From assembly GCA_040510195.1 (NCBI GenBank), contig JBEVJK010000082.1:1-64000 (forward strand): a stretch of DNA of 64,000 nucleotides, given 5' to 3'. Shown here piece after piece: positions 16,062-24,272 of this stretch; position 1 is the stretch's first letter; each line of letters begins with the position of its first letter. The DNA comes from JBEVJK01 sp040510195. GTDB taxonomy: Bacteria > Pseudomonadota > Alphaproteobacteria > Rhizobiales > Rhizobiaceae. A model generated the notes under the pieces. It was not told the DNA's origin. It did no database searches and saw nothing but the letters and a program-made list of their open reading frames with translations. Both the position numbers and the translations under genes were made by a program.

Positions 16062-16828
16062 GTGGGCGGCTCCAGGACAAGGTGGCGCTGATCGTCGGTG
16101 CGGTCAGCGGCATCGGCAAGGGCATCGCCGAGCGCTTCGCCGAAGAGGGTGCGCGGCTGGTGCTGGCCGATGTCGAGGCCGAGGCGGGCGCCGCCACGGC
16201 GGCCGGCCTCGGCGCCACGTTCCGGGCAACCGACATTGCCGATCCCGCCGAGGCGGAGGCGGTCGTCTCGCTGGCGCTGAAGGTCCATGGCAGGCTCGAC
16301 ATACTGGTCCAGAACGCCGGCATCTATCCCTGGCAGCTCATCGAGAACACCAGCGCCGAAGACTGGGACCGCGTGATGGCAGTGAACCTGCGCGGCACCT
16401 TCAACGCCTCCCGTGCCGCGCTGCCGCCGATGAAGGCGGAACGCGGCGGCCGCATGCTGTTCACCTCGTCGATCACCGGGCCGCATGTGACCAGCCCCGG
16501 CCACGGCCACTATTCCGCCAGCAAGGCCGGCATCAACGGCTTCATCCGCGCCGCGGCGCTCGAATTTTCCGGCTATGGCATCACGGTCAACGGGGTCGAG
16601 CCGGGCAACATCCTGACCGAGGCGATCGAGCTGCAGCGCGGCCGCGAGTTCCTCCGCTCCATGCAGGACTCGATCCCGCTCGGCCGCCTCGGCACCCCGC
16701 GCGACGTCGCCAACGCCTTTCTGTTCCTTGCCTCCGACGAGGCCGCCTACATCACGGGGACCACCATCGTCGTCGACGGCGGCCAGCTGCTTCCGGAGGG
16801 CAGGGACTTTCGACTCGTGCCGCCGTGA
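16058..16828 (+). CDS. SDR family oxidoreductase
   Basis: The protein is 256 aa and starts inside the permease stop (ATGA). It is a classical SDR: glycine motif GAVSGIGKGIA, VQNAGIYPW, catalytic Ser in FTSSITG and Tyr/Lys in HYSASKAG, ending with YITGTTIVVDGG. It probably oxidises the sugar or polyol imported by the adjacent transporter, using NAD(P). The substrate is not visible from the sequence. Confidence 0.92.
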   Translation: MSGRLQDKVALIVGAVSGIGKGIAERFAEEGARLVLADVEAEAGAATAAGLGATFRATDIADPAEAEAVVSLALKVHGRLDILVQNAGIYPWQLIENTSAEDWDRVMAVNLRGTFNASRAALPPMKAERGGRMLFTSSITGPHVTSPGHGHYSASKAGINGFIRAAALEFSGYGITVNGVEPGNILTEAIELQRGREFLRSMQDSIPLGRLGTPRDVANAFLFLASDEAAYITGTTIVVDGGQLLPEGRDFRLVPP

Positions 16829-17478
16829 TCCTCGACTTCGGCGACGGTTACGGCCTACGGCAGGCGACCGCGGCCGACCGGCCGGCGCTCGCCCTGATCT
16901 GCCTGCGAACCGGCGATGCCGGCGCCGATGCGACGGCGCGCGAGGACGATCCCGCCCTGATGGGGCAGATCTATGCCGCGCCCTACCAGGCGCTGGAGCC
17001 TGAGCTCGCCTTCCTTGTCGAAGGGCCGTCGGGAGCTGCCGGCTACCTGCTCGGCGCGGCCGACACCCAGGCCTTCAACGCCCGCCTGGCGGACCGCTGG
17101 TACCCGGATCTGCGGCGTCGGGTGGCCGATCCGGGACCCGACCCGTCCCGCTGGCATGGCAGCGACTGGGCGCGCCACGCGGTCCATCATGCCGATCTCG
17201 ACCTGCCGTCCGCGCTGCATCCCTATCCGGCGCACGGCCATATCGATCTGCTTCCCGAAGCGCGCGGCCGCGGCATCGGTCGCCGTGCCATGCGCTTCCT
17301 GGAAGAGGCGCTGACCGAACGCGGCGCCCCCGGGATGCACCTGCCGGTCGACCCGCGCAACCGCGGGGCGCTCGCCTTCTACGAAGCGCTCGGCTTCCAG
17401 AGGCTTGACGCGGCTGGGCTGCCGGGCCACCAGATCTACGTCGTCAAGCGTTTCTGCGGCCGGGGAAGCCCACAATGA
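16825..17478 (+). CDS. GNAT family N-acetyltransferase
   Basis: The protein is 217 aa with a GTG start overlapping the SDR stop. The acetyl-CoA loop LLPEARGRGIGRRAM and the C-terminal NRGALAFYEALGFQRL mark a GNAT fold. The N-terminal half resembles bacterial proteins annotated as related to the acetyltransferase region of O-GlcNAcase. The acceptor may be an amino-sugar or amine; it is unknown. It is translationally coupled to a sugar import operon. Confidence 0.88.
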   Translation: MILDFGDGYGLRQATAADRPALALICLRTGDAGADATAREDDPALMGQIYAAPYQALEPELAFLVEGPSGAAGYLLGAADTQAFNARLADRWYPDLRRRVADPGPDPSRWHGSDWARHAVHHADLDLPSALHPYPAHGHIDLLPEARGRGIGRRAMRFLEEALTERGAPGMHLPVDPRNRGALAFYEALGFQRLDAAGLPGHQIYVVKRFCGRGSPQ

Positions 17479-18281
17479 CCAGCCGCCGGGACCACGAGGC
17501 GACCAGGGCCTTCGGCTCAAAGGTCGATTTCGGTCGCGCCGCGAGCGACTACCGGACCTTTCGTGCCGGCTTCCCGCCGGCATTCTTCGAGGCGCTGCAA
17601 GCGCGGGGCTGGATCGCCGCCGGCATTCGCGCGCTCGACCTCGGCACCGGCACGGGCACCGTGGCGCGCGGACTCGCCGCCCGCGGGCTGAGCGTCACGG
17701 GCATCGATCTGTCCGCGGCGCTGCTCGCCGAGGCGGCAGCGCTCGACGGCGCCGCCGGCCTGTCGGTTGCCTACCGCACCGGGCGCGCCGAGTCTCTTGC
17801 CGAGCCCGACGCGTCCGTGGACCTCGTCACCGCCGGCCAGTGCTGGCATTGGTTCGAGAGGTCCCGCGCTGCAGCCGAGGCGGCACGCGTGCTCGTCCCT
17901 GGCGGTCGCCTGGTCGTCGCCCATTTCGACTGGCTTCCGCGCGCCGGCAACGTGGTCGAGGCGACCGAGGCGCTCATCCTGGCGGTCAACCCGGCCTGGA
18001 CGCTCGCCGGTGGCAATGGCCTCTATCCGGATTGGCTGCGGGATCTTGCCGAAGCAGGCTTCGGTAGCATCGAGACCTTCTCCTTCGACGTCGACGTTCC
18101 GTTTTCGCATGCCGATTGGCGAGGCCGCATCCGCGCCAGCGCCGGCATCCGCGCCAGCCTCCCTCCGGAGGCCGTCGAGCGCTTCGACATCGAGCTGGCG
18201 GCCGTGCTGGCGGAGCGCTTTCCCGACGAGCCGCTGGCGGTGCCCCACCGGGTCTGGGCGGCGAGCGGCAGCAAGTCCTGA
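17475..18281 (+). CDS. SAM-dependent methyltransferase
   Basis: The protein is 268 aa and starts inside the GNAT stop (ATGA). Motif I is ALDLGTGTGTVARGLA, the acidic strand VTGIDLS, then VTAGQCWHWF and VLVPGGRLVVAHFDW. It is a Methyltransf_11-type enzyme with unknown substrate, possibly acting on a small molecule or quinone-like compound. It is the last member of the overlapped chain that begins with the ROK regulator. Confidence 0.88.
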   Translation: MTSRRDHEATRAFGSKVDFGRAASDYRTFRAGFPPAFFEALQARGWIAAGIRALDLGTGTGTVARGLAARGLSVTGIDLSAALLAEAAALDGAAGLSVAYRTGRAESLAEPDASVDLVTAGQCWHWFERSRAAAEAARVLVPGGRLVVAHFDWLPRAGNVVEATEALILAVNPAWTLAGGNGLYPDWLRDLAEAGFGSIETFSFDVDVPFSHADWRGRIRASAGIRASLPPEAVERFDIELAAVLAERFPDEPLAVPHRVWAASGSKS

Positions 18282-18339
18282 CGCCGCTATACCCCGCATC
18301 GGACCGCGGGTGTAACATGGCTGCAGGGAGGACCCTCGC

Positions 18340-19161
18340 ATGCGGCCCAGCGACCCCTTCTCCGTCACCGACAGGCTGGATGAACAGACGCTCGGCGTGG
18401 TCGCCGGCCGGCTGGAGGTCCGCGCCAGGAACCCGCGTTTCGTCGCCATGCTGGACGGCTACCTCGACGCCATGGAGATCGATCGGGCGGAGCGCGTCAT
18501 CGACCTCGGCTGCGGGACCGGCGTTGCCGCACGGGCGATAGCGCGCCGGCCGGGCTTTGTCGGCAGCGTGCTCGGCATCGACCTCAGTCCTGGCCTGGTG
18601 GCTGCCGCTGCCGGCCTCGCGGCGGACGAGGGGCTTGCTTCGCGCGTCGCCTTCCGCGCCGGCGACAGTCGCCGCCTGGACTTGGCGGATGCCAGCTGCG
18701 ACGCCGTCGTGGCGCACACTTTGGTCAGCCATGTCGACGATCCGCCGGCGGTGCTCGCCGAGATGGCCAGGCTCGTCCGTGCGGGCGGTCGGATCGCCAT
18801 CTTCGACGGCGACTATGCCTCGCTCACCTTCGCCAATGCCGATGCGGCCATGGGCAGGGAGGACGACGCCGCGCTGATCGCTGGTATCGTTACCAGCCCC
18901 TACGTGATGCGCCAGATGCCGCGGATGCTGAAGGCGGCGGGGCTTCGGCTCGTCGCGGCCTTCCCGCATGTGCTGGTCGAGATAGGCGACGCCGACTACT
19001 GGGCTTCGGCGATCGACTCCTTCGAGCGGCTGCTGCCCAAGTCGGGCGCGATGACGGAGGAGGCGGCCCGCCGCTGGGCGTCCGACAAGCGCACCGCCAT
19101 GGCGGACGGAACCTTCTTCGGCGGCTGCAACTTCTACGCCTACGTGGCCGAAAAGCCATGA
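18340..19161 (+). CDS. SAM-dependent methyltransferase
   Basis: The protein is 273 aa, with motif I VIDLGCGTGVAARAIA and acidic strand VLGIDLSPGL. AHTLVSHVDDPPAVLAEM follows, and VRAGGRIAIFDGDYASL is the post-motif. It belongs to a different subfamily from the gene before it and is separated by 58 bp, so it is probably in the same transcription unit but not coupled. GGGAGG lies upstream of the ATG. Confidence 0.88.
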   Translation: MRPSDPFSVTDRLDEQTLGVVAGRLEVRARNPRFVAMLDGYLDAMEIDRAERVIDLGCGTGVAARAIARRPGFVGSVLGIDLSPGLVAAAAGLAADEGLASRVAFRAGDSRRLDLADASCDAVVAHTLVSHVDDPPAVLAEMARLVRAGGRIAIFDGDYASLTFANADAAMGREDDAALIAGIVTSPYVMRQMPRMLKAAGLRLVAAFPHVLVEIGDADYWASAIDSFERLLPKSGAMTEEAARRWASDKRTAMADGTFFGGCNFYAYVAEKP

Positions 19162-19166
19162 CAGCA

Positions 19167-19182
19167 GACGCCGTGAGGCGTC
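19167..19182. terminator. Short hairpin between convergent genes
   Basis: GACGCC-GTGA-GGCGTC forms a 6-bp stem between the methyltransferase and the convergent small membrane gene, overlapping the stop of the latter. There is no T-run, so it is at best a weak terminator. Confidence 0.3.
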
Positions 19183-19342
19183 AGTCGTGATGCTCGAGCA
19201 GCATTGCTCCGGCGCTTGCCCCCAGCGCTACGCCGATGCCGATGCCCATGGCCATGTTGTCGAACAGCGAGGCGCCGAAAGCCGCTCCGACGGCGACGCC
19301 CAGCGCCATTCCGAACGCGATGCGGGAATAGGGGTCCTTCAC
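19181..19342 (-). CDS. 53-aa glycine-zipper membrane protein
   Basis: From GTG at 19342 (GGGAG upstream) the product is 53 aa. It starts KDPYSRIAFGMALG and has two Gly/Ala-rich hydrophobic segments with GxxxG spacing (MALGVAVGAAFGAS, MGIGIGVALGASAGAM) and a His-rich end. It is likely to be a small integral membrane protein. A weaker EcfG-like element lies at 19379-19404. A longer frame from further upstream has no good start. Confidence 0.6.
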   Translation of the reverse strand: MKDPYSRIAFGMALGVAVGAAFGASLFDNMAMGIGIGVALGASAGAMLLEHHD

Positions 19343-19376
19343 GGCTCGAGCTCCCGATGGTGATCCAGATGCGGGG

Positions 19377-19754
19377 TTAATGACTGCTCGCTGCGATTTG
19401 TTCCCAGGCGTCGGCCGGTCCGCCCACATCCTCGGGCTCGCTGCGGAGAAAAGGTCGGCGTCCGGGCGGCGGCCGGCAGAGCCGTTCGAGGCTCGCCTGC
19501 GCCTCGTCGGCCAGCGCCCGCCAGGCAAAGAACAGGGTCTCGGCCGCCGTCTGGATCTCGGCCGGCGCCTCTTCCTCGGCCGCATGCAGCTGAAGCGTTG
19601 CCATCGCGATCGAGCAGCGGTCGATGCAGCCGAGCAAGGTCAGCGCCTGGTCGGCGGTCAGCTCCGGCCGCGACACGAAGCGCGGCATCTCTGCCGCCAC
19701 CCGCGCCACCAGCGCGCTGTGCGAAAGGATCGTCGTCTCCCAGTGGTGAGCCAT
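19377..19754 (-). CDS. Hypothetical helical protein
   Basis: The product is about 125 aa from the ATG at 19754; an in-frame TTG at 19775 is an alternative. Composition and predicted helices (TILSHSALVARVAAEMPRF, AAETLFFAWRALADEAQASL) look like a real protein. One segment, LTLLGCIDRCSIAMATL, has two cysteines. No family was recognised and the ribosome site is weak. It lies just upstream of the glycine-zipper gene on the same strand. Confidence 0.45.
   Translation of the reverse strand: MAHHWETTILSHSALVARVAAEMPRFVSRPELTADQALTLLGCIDRCSIAMATLQLHAAEEEAPAEIQTAAETLFFAWRALADEAQASLERLCRPPPGRRPFLRSEPEDVGGPADAWEQIAASSH
19379..19404 (-). promoter_or_regulatory. Weak EcfG-like promoter
   Basis: On the minus strand: GGAAC-N17-CATT. 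The -35 box is exact and the -10 keeps only the final TT, which fits the looser GGAAC-N18/19-TT rule described for Sinorhizobium RpoE2. It is about 37 bp upstream of the glycine-zipper gene. Confidence 0.3.
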
Positions 19755-19925
19755 CCCCGCACGCGCCCACGCCAAACTGATCGAGTTTGCCAGCCGCGAG
19801 GCCGCGCGTCGATTTGGCCAAACGGCGCTGAGCCCTCAATCACACTGATCTAAAAGGCGTATGGAGCCCCTCTGTGCTAGCCTCGTCACCTCCCGGAGCG
19901 GCTCGTTCTTTTGTGACGGCGCCGT

Positions 19926-19950
19926 GGAACCCTCGCCGGGGTCGGTCGTT
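19926..19950 (+). promoter_or_regulatory. EcfG promoter in a non-coding region
   Basis: GGAAC-N16-CGTT, both boxes exact, points into a stretch with no convincing protein gene but with strong hairpins. The start site would be close to 19957. Confidence 0.6.
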
Positions 19951-19956
19951 TTCCCA

Positions 19957-20052
19957 CGCCGGCAGGCGGAAGACCAACCCCAGACCCCGCATGCGAGGCG
20001 CCGGCAAACGGACCCGTCGCCGCTCCCCTCATCGGCGGCGGGTCCTCTCTGT
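19957..20052 (+). ncRNA. Candidate stress-induced small RNA
   Basis: Starting about 7 bases after the EcfG -10 box, the transcript could fold into two hairpins. A 6-bp stem GCCGGC (19958-19963 with 20000-20005) encloses a C-rich loop containing AACCCCAGACCCC. A 13-bp stem follows (20010-20022 with 20033-20045, one G-U pair) whose loop is CTCCCCTCAT, then TCTCTGT. Caulobacter GsrN is a known sigma-T-dependent small RNA with a C-rich loop; homology is not claimed. The 3' end is not a canonical T-run, so the end is approximate. Confidence 0.4.
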
Positions 20053-20179
20053 ATGTGCCAGAATGAGACACTTCACTGCCCTCATACGTCCAATCCTCGC
20101 CTCACCGGAAACTCTCTGTTAACCGACTCGGCTCAGCGTATGTCCGATCCGGGCTCCAGTTTTCGCCTTTCGCCCGGTG

Positions 20180-20243
20180 GGGGCGCCCGAATGAGGCGAC
20201 GTTCTGCCCCGATGGTCGCCGCTCAGGCAACGTCGGGCGCCCC
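20180..20243. other. Long perfect stem-loop in intergenic DNA
   Basis: An outer 11-bp perfect stem (GGGGCGCCCGA at 20180-20190 with TCGGGCGCCCC at 20233-20243) encloses an inner 6-bp stem (GGCGAC 20195-20200 with GTCGCC 20215-20220). On the plus strand it is followed by AGCTTTT. It may be a structured RNA, an attenuator or a terminator. The rest of this gap (20053-20179 and 20244-20416) shows no gene or motif that I can support. Confidence 0.45.
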
Positions 20244-20416
20244 AGCTTTTCCATGCGTACAGGGAAGATGTCCGTAGTCCTGCCAAAGCAATCAGGCGTT
20301 GAAACCCGCGGTCGCAAGCAACTCGGATGCGGGCTTCCGCAGGGGAAACCTTCGATTAACCTGCAGACGCTATGGCAGGCCTGGGCGGGTAGAAGAAAAT
20401 ACAGGGGTGGTTCGGT

Positions 20417-20635
20417 ATGGGAAAACAGATTTCAACCGCACAGGCGGTGGCGATTGTCGCTGCCAGCTCGACGGCAGTGACTGCGGCACTCTGGCCGCTG
20501 GCAGGCTGGCTCGCCATGCTGGCTTTGCCGATCGCGATCTTCCTGATGGTGCCGTCGCTGCAGCTTCTCGATCGGCAGGATGAACCGGCAAAGGCGACTC
20601 AGAAGGTGCCGTCGGCAGGCGAAGCAGCCGGATAG
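20417..20635 (+). CDS. Small membrane protein of unknown function
   Basis: The product is 72 aa with two hydrophobic segments, AQAVAIVAASSTAVTAALW and WLAMLALPIAIFLMV, likely a hairpin in the membrane. A polar charged tail follows. The ribosome site is weak. Its last 37 bp overlap the convergent gene. The family was not recognised. Confidence 0.5.
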   Translation: MGKQISTAQAVAIVAASSTAVTAALWPLAGWLAMLALPIAIFLMVPSLQLLDRQDEPAKATQKVPSAGEAAG

Positions 20636-20844
20636 AGGCCGAGCTCGGCGGGGGTGCTGCCGGCCTTGAGCGCCGTCAGCTCGAAGCCGTTGACGTCATA
20701 GTACTCACCGTCGAACAGCACTCTGGCCGAGGTGCCGCCCGCCCGATGGGTGACGCGCGACACGAACAGCCGGCCCACCGCCTTGCGAACGGCCGAGCGT
20801 GCGGCGCGCTGGCGCAGCGCGGGATGGTCGATGGGGCTCTTCAT
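20599..20844 (-). CDS. Hypothetical small soluble protein
   Basis: The product is 81 aa from the ATG at 20844 (another ATG at 20862). The basic N-terminal half (HPALRQRAARSAVRKAVGR) is followed by a compact segment ARVLFDGEYYDVNGFELTALKAG that looks like a small folded domain. No family was recognised. It overlaps the convergent gene at its 3' end. Confidence 0.5.
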   Translation of the reverse strand: MKSPIDHPALRQRAARSAVRKAVGRLFVSRVTHRAGGTSARVLFDGEYYDVNGFELTALKAGSTPAELGLYPAASPADGTF

Positions 20845-20905
20845 GGCCGCAGGATAGACCATGCCGGAGGCGGGCGGAACCCGGATCCGGCAGCCGAGAC
20901 GCGGC

Positions 20906-21328
20906 TCAGGCGGGCTGCTTGGCCATGCTGAGCCGGGTATCGGCGCGGCGCACCGCCTGCCGGTCGCCGGTGAAGACGATGAAGGCGAACAGCAGCACCC
21001 CTGCAAGCACGACGAACGAGCTCAGCGCGACCAGCGGCTCCAGCGCGGAATTTCCGGCGAGCATCAGCAGCAGCGCCGGCGCCATCACCGCCACTCCGGT
21101 GGTGTAGATGCCGTATTGCACGAGCGCCAGGCGTCGCTCGGCCTTGGCCGGGTTCAGCGCATAGTAGCCGCCGAAGATGGCGCTGGTGACCCAGCCGAGC
21201 AGGTTGATGTGGGCATGCGCGCCGGCAACGCTGTGATCCTGGCTCATTGCCATGTGAAGGCCGACGCAGATACCGGCGATCAGGAACAGAATGGCCGTCC
21301 TGAAGTAAAGCCGCGAAACAAGTGGCAT
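20906..21328 (-). CDS. Four-helix membrane protein related to heme-copper oxidase subunit I
   Basis: The protein is 140 aa with four hydrophobic segments. The pair HMAMSQDHSVAGAHAHIN followed by LLGWVTSAIFGGYYAL resembles short proteins related to NorB/CcoN subunit I, in which a His in GAHAHINLLGW could bind heme. It is much too short for a full oxidase. The role is unknown, perhaps small membrane heme proteins or assembly factors. It stands alone. Confidence 0.7.
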   Translation of the reverse strand: MPLVSRLYFRTAILFLIAGICVGLHMAMSQDHSVAGAHAHINLLGWVTSAIFGGYYALNPAKAERRLALVQYGIYTTGVAVMAPALLLMLAGNSALEPLVALSSFVVLAGVLLFAFIVFTGDRQAVRRADTRLSMAKQPA

Positions 21329-21513
21329 TGCGAGACTCCGATCCTCTCCGGGCAGGTCTTGTGCCTGCGCGCGGGCCGGCCTTTGTGCGACGCTTCTGTA
21401 TCGGCGACGTGCCGCCGGATGCCGGCGGCGGTATCAGGGCTGCAACATTCTGAGCTGTCATTGCGCCTTCGACACGATATGGTCGCTCCCGAGGCAGCCA
21501 CGGAGCGCGATTC

Positions 21514-22275
21514 TTGACCTCAGTCGTCTATGGCGGGATCGTCCTTGTCTGCCTGTTCGGCGCCAGCATGCTGGCGATGCTCCTGCGCGACCGCCTTCCT
21601 CAGAACCACCTCAGCGACTCCTCCCGCGACGCCATCAAGCTGGCGACCGCCGTCGTCGGCACGCTGGCGGCGCTCGCTCTGTCGCTGATGATCGCCCAGG
21701 CCAACACCACCTTCGAGAATGCGCAGGCAGAGCTGAAGGAGTCGGCGGCGAAGGTCGTCCTGCTCGATCGCGCCATGTCGCGCTACGGCCCGGAGACGGC
21801 CGAGGCGCGCAAGATCCTGCGCGAGCTGGTCGAGACGCGGCTGGCCACCCCATGGGCGGAGACCGACGAGGACAGCGGTGCGACGAGCCGCATCGTTCAC
21901 GACCGCGGCGTCGAGCCCATCCAGGACGAGTTGCGCGCGCTGACGCCCGCCACCGACAGCCAGCGCTGGCTCATAGGGCGAGCCCTGGAGATCACGAGCG
22001 AGCTCGCCGAGGAGCACTGGATGCTCGTCGAGACCCGCGCCGAGGGCCTGCCGCTGCCCTTCTTCGCGGTCATGGTGTTCTGGCTGGCGCTGCTCTTCGG
22101 CTCTTTCGGGCTGCTCGCCCCCACCAACATGACGGTCGTCGTGACGATCTTCGTCTGCGTGCTGTCGGTGGCCGGCGCCGTCTTCCTGCTGATCGACATG
22201 GCGCATCCTTACCGCGGGCTGATCTTCGTCTCCGACGCGCCGCTCATGACCGCTCTGGCGGAACTCGGGCGCTAA
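21514..22275 (+). CDS. DUF4239 membrane protein
   Basis: The protein is 253 aa from a TTG (21514) with GGAG upstream. Two N-terminal membrane helices, a cytoplasmic or periplasmic helical domain (about 75-175) and two C-terminal helices match DUF4239, a bestrophin-like family of unknown function. Typical segments are SRDAIKLATAVVGTLAALALSL (part of helix 2) and LLFGSFGLLAPTNMTVV. It is convergent with pcaF. Confidence 0.8.
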   Translation: MTSVVYGGIVLVCLFGASMLAMLLRDRLPQNHLSDSSRDAIKLATAVVGTLAALALSLMIAQANTTFENAQAELKESAAKVVLLDRAMSRYGPETAEARKILRELVETRLATPWAETDEDSGATSRIVHDRGVEPIQDELRALTPATDSQRWLIGRALEITSELAEEHWMLVETRAEGLPLPFFAVMVFWLALLFGSFGLLAPTNMTVVVTIFVCVLSVAGAVFLLIDMAHPYRGLIFVSDAPLMTALAELGR

Positions 22276-22285
22276 CCTGGTCGCC

Positions 22286-23491
22286 TCAAGCCCTTTCCAG
22301 CGCCAGCGCAATGCCCTGGCCGACGCCGATGCACATGGTGGCCAGCGCCAGCCGGCCGCCGCCCGCCGCCAGCTCCAGCGCCGCGGTGCCCACCAGCCGC
22401 GCACCGGACATGCCGAGCGGATGCCCGAGCGCGATGGCGCCGCCATTCGGGTTGACGTTTGGCGCATCGTCGGCGATGCCGAGGCCGCGCAGCACCGCCA
22501 GCGCCTGGCTGGCGAAGGCTTCGTTGAGCTCGATCACGTCGAAATCGCCGGCCTGGAGGCCGAGCCTGGCGGCGAGCTTCAAGGTGGCCGGCACCGGCCC
22601 GTAGCCCATGATGCGCGGCGCGATCCCCGCCGCCGCGCCGCCGAGCACGCGGGCGATCGGGGTCAGCCCATGCCTCAGGGCTGCCGCCTCGGAGGCGACG
22701 ATCAGCGCCGCGGCACCGTCATTGACGCCGGAGGCGTTGCCGGCGGTCACCGTTCCGTCGCGCCGGAACGGCGTCGGCAGCGCCGCCAGCGCCTCCAGCG
22801 TGGTGCCGGCCCGCGGATGCTCGTCGGTGTCGACGACGCTGGCGCCGCCCTTTTTCTGCCGGATCGACACCGGCACGATCTCTTGCGCCAGCCGGCCGTT
22901 GCCCTGGGCGGCGACCGCCCGCTGCTGGCTGCGCAGCGAGAAAGCGTCTTGGTCGGCGCGCGACACCTGGAACTCGGCGGCGACGTTCTCGCCGGTCTCC
23001 GGCATCGAATCGATCCCGTATTGCGCCTTCATCACCGGGTTGACGAAGCGCCAGCCGATCGTCGTGTCGTAGATCTCGGCGTTTCGCGAGAAAGCCGCCT
23101 CGGCCTTCGGCAGCACGAATGGCGCGCGGCTCATCGATTCGACGCCGCCGGCGATCGCCAGCTCTGCCTCGCCGGCCTTGATCGACCGTGCCGCGATGGC
23201 GACGGCGTCCATGCCAGACCCGCACAGGCGGTTGACGGTGTTGCCGGGCACGCTCGCCGGCAGCCCGGCGAGCAGCAGCGCCATGCGCCCGACATTGCGG
23301 TTGTCCTCGCCCGCCTGGTTGGCGCAGCCGAACACCAGGTCGTCCACCGCGTCCCAATCGACCTTCGGGTTTCGCGCCATGAGCGCCTTGAGCGGAACGG
23401 CACCCAGATCGTCGGGGCGTATGCCGGCGAGCGCTCCTGCGAAGCGGCCGATCGGCGTGCGGACATAGTCGCAGATGAAGGCTTCAGCCAT
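22286..23491 (-). CDS. pcaF: 3-oxoadipyl-CoA thiolase
   Basis: The protein is 401 aa from the ATG at 23491. Thiolase signatures are the acyl-binding Cys in NRLCGSGMDA, the block NPNGGAIALGHPLGMSGAR with catalytic His, and the C-terminal CIGVGQG. It cleaves beta-ketoadipyl-CoA to succinyl-CoA and acetyl-CoA, the last step of the beta-ketoadipate pathway. Its start overlaps the end of pcaJ, and the context identifies it among acetyl-CoA acetyltransferases. Confidence 0.93.
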   Translation of the reverse strand: MAEAFICDYVRTPIGRFAGALAGIRPDDLGAVPLKALMARNPKVDWDAVDDLVFGCANQAGEDNRNVGRMALLLAGLPASVPGNTVNRLCGSGMDAVAIAARSIKAGEAELAIAGGVESMSRAPFVLPKAEAAFSRNAEIYDTTIGWRFVNPVMKAQYGIDSMPETGENVAAEFQVSRADQDAFSLRSQQRAVAAQGNGRLAQEIVPVSIRQKKGGASVVDTDEHPRAGTTLEALAALPTPFRRDGTVTAGNASGVNDGAAALIVASEAAALRHGLTPIARVLGGAAAGIAPRIMGYGPVPATLKLAARLGLQAGDFDVIELNEAFASQALAVLRGLGIADDAPNVNPNGGAIALGHPLGMSGARLVGTAALELAAGGGRLALATMCIGVGQGIALALERA

Positions 23492-24272
23492 GCCTCTCTC
23501 CTCGCTGGTGCGCCGCCTCGGTGCGTGCCCTGAGGTCGCGCAGGGTGGCGAGCTCCAGCGGCGTGGGCGGCGGCGTCTCGACGACGCTGTCGGCAAAGCG
23601 GACCGGCCAGCCGCAATTGTCCTCGACAGCCGCCCGCGTCGCACCGGGATGCAGGGAGGCCACGGTGAATTCCTTGCTCACCGGGTCGGGCGTCCAGACG
23701 GCGAGATCGGTGACGAGCAGCGTCGGTCCCCGGGTGGCGATGCCAATCCGCTGCCGGTGGTCGCCGCCTTCGCCATGGCCGAACGAGGTGAAAAAGTCGA
23801 TCGTCTCGACCATGCTGCGCCGCGACTGTGCAAGCGTGATGTAGACCTGCTGGCAGGAGGTGGCGATCTCCGGTGCGCCGCCGCCGCCCGGCAGCCGCGT
23901 CTTCGGGCGGCCATAGTCGCCGATAACCGTCGTGTTGATGTTGCCGAACCGGTCGAGCTGCGCGGCGCCGAGAAAGCCCACCGTGATGCGGCCGCCTTGC
24001 AGCCACGTGCGGAACATCTCGGGCACCGAGACCGTGGTGAGCGCCGTCTCGCAGAGCTCGCCGTCGCCGATCGACAGCGGCAGCACGTCCGGACGCGTGC
24101 CGATGGTGCCGCTTTCGTAGATCAGCGTGATGTCGGGGGCGTGGGTGAGGCGCGCGACGTTGCAGGCGGCCGACGGCGCGCCGATGCCGACGAAGCACAC
24201 ATCGTCATTGGCGAGCGCCCGCGCCGCCGCGATGGTCATCATCTCGGCCGGGGTGAAGGGCTGTTCGGTCAT
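23484..24272 (-). CDS. pcaJ: 3-oxoadipate CoA-transferase, subunit B
   Basis: The protein is 262 aa from the ATG at 24272. It is a family I CoA-transferase beta subunit of the glutaconate-like type, with the active-site glutamate in IYESGTIG and a glycine-rich GGGGAPEIATSC. With PcaI it moves CoA from succinyl-CoA to beta-ketoadipate. Its start overlaps the pcaI stop by 4 bp and its end overlaps pcaF by 8 bp, so the three are one transcript. Confidence 0.92.
   Translation of the reverse strand: MTEQPFTPAEMMTIAAARALANDDVCFVGIGAPSAACNVARLTHAPDITLIYESGTIGTRPDVLPLSIGDGELCETALTTVSVPEMFRTWLQGGRITVGFLGAAQLDRFGNINTTVIGDYGRPKTRLPGGGGAPEIATSCQQVYITLAQSRRSMVETIDFFTSFGHGEGGDHRQRIGIATRGPTLLVTDLAVWTPDPVSKEFTVASLHPGATRAAVEDNCGWPVRFADSVVETPPPTPLELATLRDLRARTEAAHQRGERHG

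Noticed and set aside
19861..20277. 138-aa plus-strand frame in the 660-bp gap
   Set aside because: Composition is Pro/Arg/Cys/Ser-rich without any domain; it runs through the EcfG promoter and both hairpins, and there is no ribosome site.
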